DNA of 64,000 nucleotides from Pokkaliibacter sp. MBI-7 (GTDB lineage Bacteria; Pseudomonadota; Gammaproteobacteria; Pseudomonadales; Balneatricaceae), in NCBI RefSeq assembly GCF_029846635.1, contig NZ_JARVTG010000002.1:1715501-1779500 (forward strand), in the 5' to 3' direction. This document shows, one piece after another, positions 1 to 8,802 of this stretch. The first letter of the stretch is position 1, and the number at the start of each line of letters is the position of its first letter. The position numbers were made by a program, and so were the translations under genes. Under the pieces are notes generated by a model, which did not search any database, was not told the origin of the DNA, and saw nothing but the letters and a program-made list of their open reading frames with translations.

Positions 1-1
1 G

Positions 2-442
2 GCCATGCGCGAAGCCGTAGAAAAGTATTACGACGGCACCGTGGCCTTCTTTGCCAGCGGCTCACTGTCCCACCGCTTTGCCCAGAATGGTCAGGCACCT
101 GACTATGCCAACCGCATCTGGAGCCCCTTTCTGGAAACCCTCGACCATGAAGTAGTGGAGATGTGGCAGCGTGGTGACTGGCAGACATTCTGCGACATGC
201 TGCCGGAATATGCCGTCAAGGGGCACGGCGAAGGCTTTATGCACGATACTGCCATGCTGCTGGGAGCACTGGGCTGGTCAGATTACCGGGGACAGGCCGA
301 CGTGATCACGCCCTACTTCGGCAGCTCTGGCACCGGCCAGATCAATGCGGTCTTCCCGGTGACGCCACAAAGTGGTGCTGCGATCCCCTCTGCCGTAGCG
401 TCAGTACAATCAGCACGACACAGCAAACAGGGTCGGTTGTGA
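2..442 (+). CDS. hpaD: 3,4-dihydroxyphenylacetate 2,3-dioxygenase, C-terminal part (cut by window edge)
   Basis: Class III (LigB-type) extradiol dioxygenase that opens the ring of homoprotocatechuate (3,4-dihydroxyphenylacetate) in the 4-hydroxyphenylacetate pathway; cytosolic and Fe(II)-dependent. Only about 146 C-terminal residues are present; the reading frame is already open at the first bases, so the start lies upstream of the window. The segments YDGTVAFFASGSLSHRF, EFCNMLPEY-like DMLPEYA, MHDTAMLLGALGW and SSGTGQINAVFP match the E. coli HpaD/HpcB C-terminal half as I remember it. The Ser-His of SLSHR and the His of MHDT lie in the conserved active-site region. About 35 residues after NAVFP are a low-complexity Ser/Ala/Gln tail longer than in the E. 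coli enzyme. The rest of an hpa cluster would be expected upstream but cannot be seen. The family is clear; the exact substrate is inferred. Confidence 0.85.
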   Translation, partial: AMREAVEKYYDGTVAFFASGSLSHRFAQNGQAPDYANRIWSPFLETLDHEVVEMWQRGDWQTFCDMLPEYAVKGHGEGFMHDTAMLLGALGWSDYRGQADVITPYFGSSGTGQINAVFPVTPQSGAAIPSAVASVQSARHSKQGRL

Positions 443-482
443 TGATTTGAAAGTGGGAGGTTATGCCGGGCGCTGAATAACC

Positions 483-508
483 CACTCCTGCAGTTCACTG
501 CGGGAGTG
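483..508. terminator. Hairpin between convergent genes
   Basis: Inverted repeat CACTCCTGCAG / CTGCGGGAGTG with a 4-nt loop (one G-T pair in an 11-bp stem), between the hpaD stop and the end of the convergent minus-strand gene. Neither side has a good T-run, so it is at best a weak or factor-assisted terminator. Confidence 0.35.
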
Positions 509-524
509 AGCCACGGCACAGCGG

Positions 525-1157
525 CTACTGTCGCTTTGATGCCAGCCAGTCATCGAAATCACATCCACGCGCCACGCCGCGATATTCAATCCAGGCATGT
601 AAAACATGCTGGTAGTAGCCGAGATCAAGGCCAAATCGGGATTTACAAGAATCAAGCTGAGCGTTGTTTGCGATCAGCCCCTGGCACTCCGCAATCATTG
701 CCAGGCACACGTCTTCCTTGACCAGCAATACGTCCGGTAACTCATGCATCGCATAATCCAGTGAGTTCAGGATATCCTCCATTAACAACTGGCAGGCTTC
801 ACTGTTTTCGTTATCTTCCTTAAGAATATTTCGCAATATCTGTTGTGGATCATTCCCCATCAATTCAAATACACCAGCAAAGCCATAGGCTTTATATGCC
901 CACAGCCTGTATTTTGGAGAACCTTCTTTTACCTTCCGACTCAGCACCGGAAATACCTTATTCCATATCACTGGGTGCTGAATAGGAATGGCATTCAGCC
1001 CTTTGTCAAAGTACGCAGTACAAAGCGCCTCAACATATTTTCCCAGGGATTCCTCATTAAGAGAGGTGATATACCTGACTCGCTCATTTAACTTCAGCGT
1101 CCAGACCTTCTTGATGCCTGAACTCCGCGCAGCGAGATACTCTCCCCAGTCATCCAT
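525..1157 (-). CDS. Hypothetical protein, 210 aa
   Basis: I do not recognise this protein. It is a soluble-looking, probably mainly alpha-helical protein of 210 residues with no signal peptide, no membrane segment and no obvious catalytic motif. It is rich in Leu, Asp and Glu, with several Cys scattered in the C-terminal half. The start is supported by AAGGAAAG about 3 nt before the ATG at 1157. It stands alone between the dioxygenase gene and the IS5 remnant, convergent with the former. The flanking sequence is AT-richer than its neighbours and it lies beside a transposon scar, so it may have arrived by transfer, but that is inference. Proteins of this size and composition include immunity-like and orphan proteins, but nothing in the sequence assigns it there. 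Confidence 0.6.
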   Translation of the reverse strand: MDDWGEYLAARSSGIKKVWTLKLNERVRYITSLNEESLGKYVEALCTAYFDKGLNAIPIQHPVIWNKVFPVLSRKVKEGSPKYRLWAYKAYGFAGVFELMGNDPQQILRNILKEDNENSEACQLLMEDILNSLDYAMHELPDVLLVKEDVCLAMIAECQGLIANNAQLDSCKSRFGLDLGYYQHVLHAWIEYRGVARGCDFDDWLASKRQ

Positions 1158-1204
1158 CGACTTTCCTTGATTTCATCAGTTCAGAATACTTTCCTATTCT
1201 TAAT

Positions 1205-1221
1205 GGCTTTGTTGCATAAAT
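1205..1221 (+). repeat. Surviving terminal inverted repeat of the IS5 remnant
   Basis: GGCTTTGTTGCATAAAT is the characteristic end of IS5/IS903-group elements. Its partner at the other end is missing. Confidence 0.6.
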
Positions 1222-1258
1222 AGATGTCAGCATATAAGACCCCTTACCCCAGATGATC

Positions 1259-2182
1259 TTATGGCATGCGCACCGTCATCGACGTCCCGAGCCGGGTAAA
1301 GCGACTCAATATTGCCGCCCGCACCTGAAGCTCGGCGACCTGCCGGTCAAAATCCCTTGCCATCCCGCGTTCACCCAGCCGCTTGAAACAGTGCATTTTG
1401 GTTTCCACCCGACTACACCGATGATAACCGCTCCACTTCTTCCAGAGCTTCCGGCCCAGCCGGCGGGTGGCCCGAAGAATCTCATTCCTGGCAGAAGCCC
1501 CCGGGCGATTTTCCTTCCACAGCTTCGCATTCTGGCGTGAGGGGATCACCGCTTCCGCTTCTCGCTGAGCTATCGCCTCATGACAGCCTCGGGTGTCGTA
1601 GGCGCCATCTCCACTGACGGACGCGATCTTCTCCTCCGCCGGAATCTGACTCAGTCACTCCGGCAACATCGGGGCGTCACCCACTGTGTTGTCGGTCACC
1701 TCAATGGCCCGCATTTCCAGCGTCTGCGCATCGATGCCCAGAGGCACTTTACGCCACTGGCGGCGGTAGCCTGCGCCGTGTTTTTTTGTTTTCCACTCGC
1801 TTCGCCCAGCATTTTGATCCCTGTGCTATCAATCAGAAAATGCTGCCCCGCAGTGCTGGGGCGGTAAGGAATCGACACGTTCAGCGACTTCTGACGCCGG
1901 CATACCGTCCTGTAGTCGGGGGGTTAGCCACTTCAGCCCTGCCAGTTTAAGCAGGCTTTGCACCCTGCCCACCGCCTGGCGCAAGGCTAGGCTGAACAGG
2001 TTTTTGATCATCAGGCAGAACTGCATGGCCGCATCGCTGAAGCGCTGTGTACATCCTCGCTTGCCGAGCGGAGAGCCATCCCGGTCCAGCCACACGCGCT
2101 TTGAGCGCGGCATTGTAGGACGTCCAGTTCGTTGTTTTGTACTTCGGACTTTCTGAAAGAGCTGGCTTTCAATATCAGTCAC
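1259..2182 (-). pseudogene. IS5-family transposase, inactivated
   Basis: The DDE transposase is spread over three frames. The N-terminal part (2182 to about 1920) reads MTDIESQLFQKVR through FSDAAMQFCLMIKN, typical of IS5. A run of six G at 1918-1923 (one more than the frame needs) shifts the frame; restoring it gives PDYRTVCRRQKSLNVSIPYR. The middle part carries the DDE region around FLIDSTGIKMLGE. A second frameshift near 1805, just after LGE, is needed to continue into the WKTKKHGAGYRRQW stretch, and an in-frame TGA at 1655-1657 interrupts it. The C-terminal part (1549-1259) reads IPSRQNAKLWKENRPGA through FTRLGTSMTVRMP, which is the usual end. With two frameshifts, a nonsense codon and a lost terminus, the element is dead. 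Confidence 0.8.
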
Positions 2183-2418
2183 TACTCAGCAATTAAGTTA
2201 ACCACTTATCCCAAAATGCCATCACCCCCTAATAGGCTTCATGTATATACAACGATCAAAACAACAGCTACCCAATAACCGAAAGGGCGTACAACCCAGC
2301 TCCCTGAATGCGAACAGATAGCAGTCCTTCCCAGTGGCATCGGTTAACTGCAAGCCGACAGGGTATCTTCAAATACCATGCAGGTGGGGGCCAATATTCC
2401 ATTGGCCACAACAAAAGA

Positions 2419-2448
2419 AAAAGCCCATCAGTCTCCTGATGGGCTTTT
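2419..2448 (-). terminator. Rho-independent terminator of mqo
   Basis: Perfect 12-bp stem AAAAGCCCATCA / TGATGGGCTTTT with a 6-nt loop, followed on the minus strand by a T-rich run (TTTTTCTTTTG). It lies 31 bp past the mqo stop. The rest of 2183-2478 shows no gene. Confidence 0.85.
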
Positions 2449-2478
2449 AGTCAGCTTCACCGAACGGCTAAACGCTGA

Positions 2479-4128
2479 TTACATCTGAGTAACCGTGGCG
2501 GCCTGCTCGGGTGCCTGTACGGCTTCGGCCGCATTAGCAGGCGGCTCTGCCAGTGCCGCGCCCTGCTCGGTGACCTGCATATAGTTCAGGCCCAGCGTCG
2601 AACTGGTGTAGGCACGGATTTTGTTGGTCAGCTCGATATTGCCGTTCAGATGCTCACCGTAAGACGGGATGATCTGCTTCAGTTTTGCCTGCCATTCAGG
2701 CGTTGCGACCTTGTCTTTGAAGTTCTTCTGCAGTACTTCCAGCATGATGGGCGCCGCGGTTGAAGCGCCCGGTGACGCACCCAGCAGGGCTGCGATGCTG
2801 CCATCCGCCGAGCTGACCACTTCGGTGCCGAACTGCAGGATGCCGCCCTTTTGCGGATCTTTCTTGATGATCTGCACACGCTGACCGGCGACCCACAGCT
2901 TCCAGTCTTCCGCTTTGGCTTCGGGATAGTATTCACGCAGAGCGGCCAGACGGTCGTCGTCATCCATCATCAGCTGCCCCATCAGGTACTTCACCAGGTT
3001 GAAGTTATCGATGCCAACATCTGTCATCGGGCCGACATTGCTGGTGGTGAGGGAGCCGAACATATCGGTCCATGAGCCATTTTTCAGGAACTTGGTTGAG
3101 AAGGTAGCGAACGGCCCGAACAGCAGCGCTTCCTGACCATCGATCAGACGGGTATCAATATGAGGTACTGACATGGGGGGCGACCCCACACCGGCCATAC
3201 CGTAGACCTTGGCCAGATGCTTTTTGACCACCTCAGGGTTAGTGGTCACCAGAAACTCACCGCCCACCGGGAAGCCGGCGTAACCCTCAGCTTCGGGAAT
3301 GCCTGACTTCTGCAGCAGGGTCAGGCTGGCACCACCGGCACCGATAAAGACGAACCTGGCATCGATGACGGTTTCTTTCTCATCGTTGGCCAGATCGGCC
3401 ACGGTCACCTGCCAGGTGTTGTCCGCATTGCGCTTGATGTCACGTACTTCATTGCTCAGGTGCAGACCGAAGTTAGATTTGCCTTTCAGTGACTCCACCA
3501 GCTGACGGGTAATTTCGCCGTAGTTGACGTCTGTACCGATAGGCATGCGGGTTGCGGCGACTTTCTGGCCGGGGTCACGGCCATCCATCACCAGCGGAAT
3601 CCACTGCTCGATCTGTTTGGGATCTTCAGAAATTTCCATACCACGGAACAGCGTGGTGTGTTGCAGTGCGGCGACACGCTTCCTGAGGAAGTCGACGCGA
3701 TCATCACCCCACACAAAGCTCATGTGCGGTGTGTTGTTGATAAAGGAACGGGGATTATTGAGGACCTGATTGCGAATCTGGTACGACCAGAACTGGCGGG
3801 AGATTTCAAAGGCTTCGTTGACCTTGACCGCCTTGCTGGTGTCGATGGTGCCATCGTCTTTCTCGGGGGTGTAGTTCAGCTCGCAGAAGGCCGAGTGGCC
3901 AGTACCGGCATTATTCCAGCCGTTTGAGCTTTCTCCGGCGACATGGTCCATACGCTCGTACAGATCAATATGCCAGTCTGGTTGCAGTTCCTGCAGGTAG
4001 GTCCCCAGGGTGGCACTCATGATGCCGCCGCCAATCAGGAGGACGTCAGTTTTCTGATTTTCTGCCATCGCGTGACCGGCTGTCACAAAGAGATTCAGGC
4101 AGAGAAGCGCTTTAGCAAACTTTCTCAT
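2479..4128 (-). CDS. mqo: Malate:quinone oxidoreductase
   Basis: Membrane-associated FAD enzyme that oxidises malate to oxaloacetate and passes electrons to quinone, as an alternative to NAD-malate dehydrogenase in the TCA cycle. At 549 aa it is normal length. Residues 1-22 form a hydrophobic signal-like N-terminus ending AMA, as in E. coli Mqo. The dinucleotide-binding motif LLIGGGIMSATLG follows, then the family signature ESSNGWNNAGTGHSA and ELNYTP. FIGAGGASLTLLQKSGIPE and FPVGGEFLVT lie in the middle, and GGILQFGTEVVSSADGSIAALLGASPGAST near the end. The last 30 residues are a poorly conserved Ala/Gln tail. It is a single-gene transcription unit with its own terminator downstream and a long (about 640 bp) leader region upstream. 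Confidence 0.95.
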   Translation of the reverse strand: MRKFAKALLCLNLFVTAGHAMAENQKTDVLLIGGGIMSATLGTYLQELQPDWHIDLYERMDHVAGESSNGWNNAGTGHSAFCELNYTPEKDDGTIDTSKAVKVNEAFEISRQFWSYQIRNQVLNNPRSFINNTPHMSFVWGDDRVDFLRKRVAALQHTTLFRGMEISEDPKQIEQWIPLVMDGRDPGQKVAATRMPIGTDVNYGEITRQLVESLKGKSNFGLHLSNEVRDIKRNADNTWQVTVADLANDEKETVIDARFVFIGAGGASLTLLQKSGIPEAEGYAGFPVGGEFLVTTNPEVVKKHLAKVYGMAGVGSPPMSVPHIDTRLIDGQEALLFGPFATFSTKFLKNGSWTDMFGSLTTSNVGPMTDVGIDNFNLVKYLMGQLMMDDDDRLAALREYYPEAKAEDWKLWVAGQRVQIIKKDPQKGGILQFGTEVVSSADGSIAALLGASPGASTAAPIMLEVLQKNFKDKVATPEWQAKLKQIIPSYGEHLNGNIELTNKIRAYTSSTLGLNYMQVTEQGAALAEPPANAAEAVQAPEQAATVTQM

Positions 4129-4769
4129 GGGCAGGTTTCTTTTATCGTGGGCAATAGTGGAAGCCTTGAAATAGAATTTCTACAGCTATTCTCCATGGCT
4201 ATATCGTTCTATAACGTGCTTTTTCTAGGACTATTCTGCCGATGGCAGAAACAACACCGCCGTCACGATAAAGCGCTTACATCCCGGTAAAAAAATACTC
4301 AGCACATACTCCCACTATTCATGGAGTATGGAATTCAGCCAAGCCTCTGCACACGTGGCTTCCGGCTGCATTCTCCTTGCTGAAAAAAGATCAGGACAGG
4401 TGCATGATCTGCACATCAAGCTTGAGCGGCGGATTCTAGCGATTGCCCTGATGCAAATCCATGACGGGAGATAAAGGCCGAATTGTGTCCTTTAAATCCA
4501 TTAGAACCCTTTAATTCATAGCCGTGCCGCTAATTATTTCCATACCCATTTATTCCAGCCTGATCTTTTTAACTGCTAATACCTTTCTCAATTAATACCG
4601 CGCTCATGCTGGCTATAGGTATTCGTACTGCAGCCATAGCAAACCGTTGCATCACTCGGGAGAGAGAAGTAAGACAGCGTTGCCTTGGAGCACAGGGAAC
4701 CGCCAGAATGCACACTCAACCTGATGATTGGGTTGTGTTCTCCCCTCTCACTCACAGCAGAGATAACCT
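4129..4769. other. Long intergenic region between divergent mqo and 4770 gene
   Basis: No convincing coding sequence. A perfect inverted repeat CATACTCC / GGAGTATG with a 10-nt spacer lies at 4305-4330. It has no T-run after it, so it could be a regulator site serving the divergent promoters. The remainder is AT-richer, with several TTTAAT/TAATTA stretches that could hold promoters, but I cannot place one with confidence. Confidence 0.3.
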
Positions 4770-5435
4770 ATGGGATTCAGCATTGCCGGACTGGCATTCA
4801 AGACACAGAAAGAAATTACCCCCGCTAACTACATTGCCCGCCTGACCGGGATGGAGCCGGTGACCGTGACAGGCGACAGCGAGTTCGATACCCGTGATGC
4901 GGGTTCCTTCCGCGTCGAGACGGATGGTGAAACTGTGCTGATCATCAATGCGGACCTTGCCCTCAACACCTTCCGTAGTTCCTCTGAGCAGTTACAGCAG
5001 ATCTATCACGCTCTGGATATGCCAGAGGAAATCATCGCCTTCGCCGTGCTCGAATCCGGCGGCACCTATGGCTATGCCATCCTGCATCAGGGTGTGCTGG
5101 TCCGCGCCCGCCTGCAGGAAAGCGGCGACTTCCCGCCCAGTATTGAAACCGGCATCCCTCCTGCAATCGAGCAGGCGTGGCTGGATTGTCCTTTCTATCT
5201 GCTTTATGACGGCGAAGAAGCTGACGACGATCTGGTCATGGATGAAGATGAACTGGATGAGGTGGAAATCGAGAAGGTCTATTACAAGGGTGACCGTGAA
5301 GAAGAGCTGCTGGAATGCCAGCTGACCGAGAAAGTGGTGGAAGAGCTGTTTGAAGACCGCTTTGGCTTTACGCCCTGGAACACCAGTGAGCTGGAAGAGG
5401 TATTTGAGTTCAAGCTGCCCGCCGCCACTCATTAA
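4770..5435 (+). CDS. Hypothetical acidic protein, 221 aa
   Basis: I do not recognise the family. The protein is soluble-looking. Residues 1-140 look like an alpha/beta domain (VETDGETVLIINADLALNTF, EEIIAFAVLESGGTYGYAILHQG). A strongly acidic segment follows (EEADDDLVMDEDELDEVEIEK), and then a Glu-rich helical tail containing FEDRFGFTPWNTSELEEVFEF. There is no signal peptide. The start at 4770 is chosen because the clean frame and acidic composition begin there and a purine-rich AGAGAT precedes it; an overlapping frame starting at 4606 has no coding character. The acidic tail could act as a protein- or cation-binding extension, but no function can be assigned. It is convergent with metE, with one hairpin between them. 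Confidence 0.7.
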   Translation: MGFSIAGLAFKTQKEITPANYIARLTGMEPVTVTGDSEFDTRDAGSFRVETDGETVLIINADLALNTFRSSSEQLQQIYHALDMPEEIIAFAVLESGGTYGYAILHQGVLVRARLQESGDFPPSIETGIPPAIEQAWLDCPFYLLYDGEEADDDLVMDEDELDEVEIEKVYYKGDREEELLECQLTEKVVEELFEDRFGFTPWNTSELEEVFEFKLPAATH

Positions 5436-5463
5436 CCCCGTTTGCGGGCTTGCCCCGTAACAG

Positions 5464-5494
5464 AAAAACCCCGGTACCAGCAGGCACCGGGGTT
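5464..5494 (-). terminator. Rho-independent terminator of metE
   Basis: 9-bp stem AACCCCGGT / ACCGGGGTT with a 10-nt loop, followed on the minus strand by TTTTT. It lies 49 bp past the metE stop and may also end the convergent plus-strand gene. Confidence 0.8.
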
Positions 5495-5542
5495 GAGTCA
5501 ACGACGGATTAACAAACCGTCATGTGCAGATACGCATCACCC

Positions 5543-7885
5543 TCAGGCCAGCTCAGTGCGCAGCTGCCGGGCAGCCGTGACCATATTACGCAGCGAGGCT
5601 TCCACTTCAGGCCAGCCGCGGGTTTTCAGACCACAATCTGGATTGATCCACAGACGCTGCAGCGGAATCTGCTGTGCCGCCTTGTGCATCAGCGCCACCA
5701 TCTGCTCAACACTGGGTACATTGGGGCTGTGAATGTCATAGACCCCCGGGCCGATTTCATTGGGATAGCGGAAGTCCACAAAGGCATCCAGCAGCTCCAT
5801 CGCCGAGCGTGAGGTTTCGATGGTAATCACGTCAGCATCCAGCGCCGCAATAGAGTCAATGATGTCGTTGAACTCCGAATAGCACATGTGAGTGTGAATC
5901 TGGGTGTCATCCTGTACCCCTGAAGCAGAAATGCGAAACGCACGCACAGCCCATTGCAGACAGGATGACCATTCAGCCTTGCGCAGCGGCAGACACTCCT
6001 TAATCGCAGGTTCATCGATCTGAATCGCTGCAATACCGGCTTTCTCCAGATCCACCACTTCATCGCGCAGGGCATAGGCGATTTGCAGGCAGGTTTCAGA
6101 CAGCGGCTGATCGTCCCGCACAAAGGCCCATTTCAGCATAGTCACCGGACCTGTCAGCATGCCTTTCATCGGTTTATCGGTCAGCGACTGTGCGTAGGTA
6201 CTCCAGGCCACCGTCATGGGCGCACGACGGCGGACATCACCAAAGATCACCGGCGGTTTGACACAACGTGAGCCATAAGACTGCACCCAGCCGAACTGAG
6301 TGAAGGCATAGCCATCAAGGAACTCAGCAAAATATTCCACCATGTCATTCCGCTCGGCCTCGCCGTGTACCAGCATATCGAGGCCGTAGTCTTCCTGAGC
6401 GGCGACGCAGCCGGCAATTTCTGCCTTCATCGCCGCGTTGTAATCCGCTTCGCTCAGCTCACCCTTACGAAACGCCAGACGTGCCTTACGTATGGCCGCT
6501 GTCTGCGGGAAAGAACCAATGGTGGTGGTCGGCAGTACCGGTAGCTGCAGACGTTTGGCCTGCGCTCTGGCCCGCACGTCATAGGGCTGATGGCGGGTGG
6601 CGTCCGCTTCGCTACTGGCCGCCAGACGTTCCTTGACGTCCGCTCGGTGGATCAGGACTGAGGTCTTGCGGCTGTGCCGGGCAGCATCAGCCGCACTCAG
6701 TACGGCGCCAATAGCCTCGGCGCCTTTATCCAGCCCCAGTCGCAATACGGCGATCTCCCCCACTTTTTGTACCGCAAAGGCCAGCCAGGAGGTGATGCCT
6801 TCATCAAGGCTTTGTTCCTGTGCCAGATCGACCGGCACATGCAGCAGGGAGCAGCTGGAGCCGATCCAGATCTGCTGCGGATAGCGGGCTTGCAGACGGG
6901 CCAGCAGCGTCAGGCTGGCGCGCAGATCGTTGCGCCAGATATTGCGCCCTTCAACGATGCCTACCGAAATCACCCGGTCTGCAGGCACTGCCTGAAAGAC
7001 GGCGTCTACTTCCGCTGCACCACGCACCGCATCGATGTGCAGACCGTCAAAAGGGAGCTTCGCCGCCACGGCCAGATTGCTCTGCAGCTCACCAAAATAG
7101 GCAGCCAGAAGTACTTTGACACCTGACTTTTCCAGCCCGGCATAACTGCGGGTAAAGGCATCCAGCCAGCTCCGGGGTAACTCCAGCGACAGGATAGGTT
7201 CATCAATCTGCACCCACTCGACACCCTGCGCCGCCAGTTTCGCCAGAATCTGGTTGTAGACGGGCAAGAGGGCAGGCAACAGTTGCAGCTTGCCTTCATC
7301 CTGCGCCTGCGCCTGTAACTGCGCAGCACCACAGCAATCAGCATGATCATGCGCGCGCTGCGTACCACGGAATTTGGACAGCCACAGGAAGGTCAGCGGA
7401 CCAACCAGCACAGGTTTGGCCCTGAGACCCAGCGCCTGAGCTTCGTCTACTTCGTCAAACAGCTTGCTGCTGCGGATGGAGAAGGTCTGATCCGGGGCCA
7501 GCTCCGGTACCAGATAGTGGTAGTTGGTATCGAACCACTTGGTCATTTCCTGTGCGGCGACCGGCTCGCCACTGGGTGCGCGGCCTCGTGCCATGCGGAA
7601 ATAGTCGTCGAGACCCACATGGCCGTCGGCGATACCGAAGCGCTCGGGGATGACACCGAGTAACAGAGAGGTATCCAGTACGTGGTCATAGAGGGAGAAA
7701 TCGTTGACGGGCACCAGATCGATGCCTGCCTGAGCCTGCTGCTGCCAGTGGCGCTGGCGCAGCTCTCTGGCCAGCTGCAGCAAGGTTTCCTGACTGCTCT
7801 CGCCTTTCCAGTAGGCTTCCTGAGCAAATTTCAGTTCACGACGGGCACCGACACGTGGAAAGCCCAGGGTATGGGTAATAGTCAT
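5543..7885 (-). CDS. metE: Cobalamin-independent methionine synthase
   Basis: Transfers the methyl group of 5-methyltetrahydropteroyl-triglutamate to homocysteine, the last step of methionine synthesis; cytosolic and zinc-dependent. At 780 aa it is slightly longer than E. coli MetE, mostly through an Ala/Gln-rich stretch near residue 190 (GAAQLQAQAQDEGK). The N-terminal domain starts LGFPRVGARRELKFA and contains EWVQIDEPIL. The C-terminal catalytic domain has TTTIGSFPQTAAIRKAR, the HGEAERNDMVEYF motif, and the zinc ligands in HTHMCYSEF (His, Cys), the HGEAERNDMVEYF Glu and NPDCGLKTRGW (Cys). GAGG lies about 8 nt before the ATG. It stands alone, with no metR next to it and no visible cobalamin riboswitch in the leader. 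Confidence 0.97.
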   Translation of the reverse strand: MTITHTLGFPRVGARRELKFAQEAYWKGESSQETLLQLARELRQRHWQQQAQAGIDLVPVNDFSLYDHVLDTSLLLGVIPERFGIADGHVGLDDYFRMARGRAPSGEPVAAQEMTKWFDTNYHYLVPELAPDQTFSIRSSKLFDEVDEAQALGLRAKPVLVGPLTFLWLSKFRGTQRAHDHADCCGAAQLQAQAQDEGKLQLLPALLPVYNQILAKLAAQGVEWVQIDEPILSLELPRSWLDAFTRSYAGLEKSGVKVLLAAYFGELQSNLAVAAKLPFDGLHIDAVRGAAEVDAVFQAVPADRVISVGIVEGRNIWRNDLRASLTLLARLQARYPQQIWIGSSCSLLHVPVDLAQEQSLDEGITSWLAFAVQKVGEIAVLRLGLDKGAEAIGAVLSAADAARHSRKTSVLIHRADVKERLAASSEADATRHQPYDVRARAQAKRLQLPVLPTTTIGSFPQTAAIRKARLAFRKGELSEADYNAAMKAEIAGCVAAQEDYGLDMLVHGEAERNDMVEYFAEFLDGYAFTQFGWVQSYGSRCVKPPVIFGDVRRRAPMTVAWSTYAQSLTDKPMKGMLTGPVTMLKWAFVRDDQPLSETCLQIAYALRDEVVDLEKAGIAAIQIDEPAIKECLPLRKAEWSSCLQWAVRAFRISASGVQDDTQIHTHMCYSEFNDIIDSIAALDADVITIETSRSAMELLDAFVDFRYPNEIGPGVYDIHSPNVPSVEQMVALMHKAAQQIPLQRLWINPDCGLKTRGWPEVEASLRNMVTAARQLRTELA

Positions 7886-7972
7886 TCTGCTGTCCTCAAA
7901 TGATCAGGAACGCCACTCGGAGATATGCACCAAGCATGCGTCTAAATAAGTGATGAACAGAGTGTGCGACCC

Positions 7973-8019
7973 TACTAAAAATTAGTAAATCTCATATTTT
8001 TAAGATTTAAATTGAACAA
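7973..8019 (-). promoter_or_regulatory. Putative metE promoter with overlapping palindrome
   Basis: On the minus strand TTGTTC (8019-8014), a 17-nt spacer and TATGAG (7996-7991) form a passable sigma70 promoter. Immediately downstream is the perfect palindrome TACTAA-AAA-TTAGTA (7973-7987), which would overlap the transcription start, as a repressor site would. It is not the MetR consensus as I know it (TGAA-N5-TTCA). Confidence 0.4.
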
Positions 8020-8247
8020 ATTAAATAATCATTCGATTTTTTGCCATCATGAAGCGGCTGAGTTCGGGTATTCTATGCCCTTGGTTGCGCCCTACCGAGC
8101 GACTGACAACGGCTACCACGGCACCTGCTCCCAGAACGGACACTGGCGCAGACACCGCTCTGGTTCACCGGCTCCCGGCGTCAACCCCGCAAGAAATAAC
8201 AATCAATCCTATGGCCACGGCCGCGTGTTTTGTTAAGGAAAGCTTAT

Positions 8248-8751
8248 ATGCAGACGGATACCATTTTGACCACCTACCGAATTAGCCCGCTGAGTCTGAT
8301 CAAACCCGTCATTCTGTTTCTGTTCCTGCTGATACTGGCCGCCAACCTGCAACCGCCGCTGGAAAACTGGCTGATTGTGCAGCTGACTGACCTGAAGAAA
8401 GTGGACTTCATCGCTGATTTTATTTTTGTCAGCTGGGCCAGCATCATCCCGTGGCTGCTGTACATCCCCGCATTGCTTGCCCTGAAGAAGCTGATCAAAC
8501 AGCTGCTCTATACATTCAACATGAGTCTGGATGTGACGGCCGATGCAGTGCGTCTGAACTCCGGCTGGCCCATCAGTTACAAGGCCCATATCAAGTTCAA
8601 CCGCATTGAAAGTGTGCGTCTGGAGGCCATGGGCTACCCGGTCAACAAGTGCGCCAATGTGGAAATTGTGGGCCTGGGGGGTACCAAGATTGAATTGAAA
8701 CATCTGGCCGCAGCACAGGATCTGGCTGCCCAGATCGGTCAGCCCTGTTAA
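8248..8751 (+). CDS. Small inner-membrane protein with PH-like C-terminal domain
   Basis: Unrecognised 167-residue membrane protein. The start at 8248 is chosen because AAGGAAAG lies about 7 nt upstream; a TTG six codons earlier is less likely. The N-terminus is short and cytosolic. It is followed by a hydrophobic segment near residues 15-35 (PVILFLFLLILAANLQ) and a second at about 62-85 (ADFIFVSWASIIPWLLYIPALLALKK). The C-terminal 80 residues are soluble and beta-rich (SLDVTADAVRLNSGWPISYKAHI and then IESVRLEA, ANVEIVGLGGTKIELKHL). That resembles the bacterial PH-like domains of YdbS/YdbT-type proteins. The function is unknown; it is monocistronic and followed by a hairpin. Confidence 0.75.
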   Translation: MQTDTILTTYRISPLSLIKPVILFLFLLILAANLQPPLENWLIVQLTDLKKVDFIADFIFVSWASIIPWLLYIPALLALKKLIKQLLYTFNMSLDVTADAVRLNSGWPISYKAHIKFNRIESVRLEAMGYPVNKCANVEIVGLGGTKIELKHLAAAQDLAAQIGQPC

Positions 8752-8802
8752 ACCACACCGCGCTATTCAGTCGTGCTGCATCAGGTGTAGCGATAACGAC
8801 AA

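Larger units (their letters stand above)
1205..2182 (-). mobile_element. Decayed IS5-family insertion sequence
   Basis: The remnant begins at 1205 with GGCTTTGTTGCATAAAT, the typical terminal sequence of IS5/IS903-type elements, 54 bp beyond the end of the transposase frame. The expected inverted copy (ATTTATGCAACAAAGCC) is not present upstream of the transposase start (2183-2260), so one end has been lost or overwritten. No target duplication can be defined. The transposase is broken in several places (see the pseudogene entry). The right boundary is given as the transposase start because no terminus is visible. Confidence 0.75.

Noticed and set aside
4606..4845. 79-codon frame overlapping the start of the 4770 gene
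   Set aside because: No ribosome site or coding character, and it overlaps a better frame.
7886..8247. Cobalamin or SAM riboswitch upstream of metE
   Set aside because: The minus-strand leader is short and AT-rich and lacks a B12 box and the expected multistem layout.
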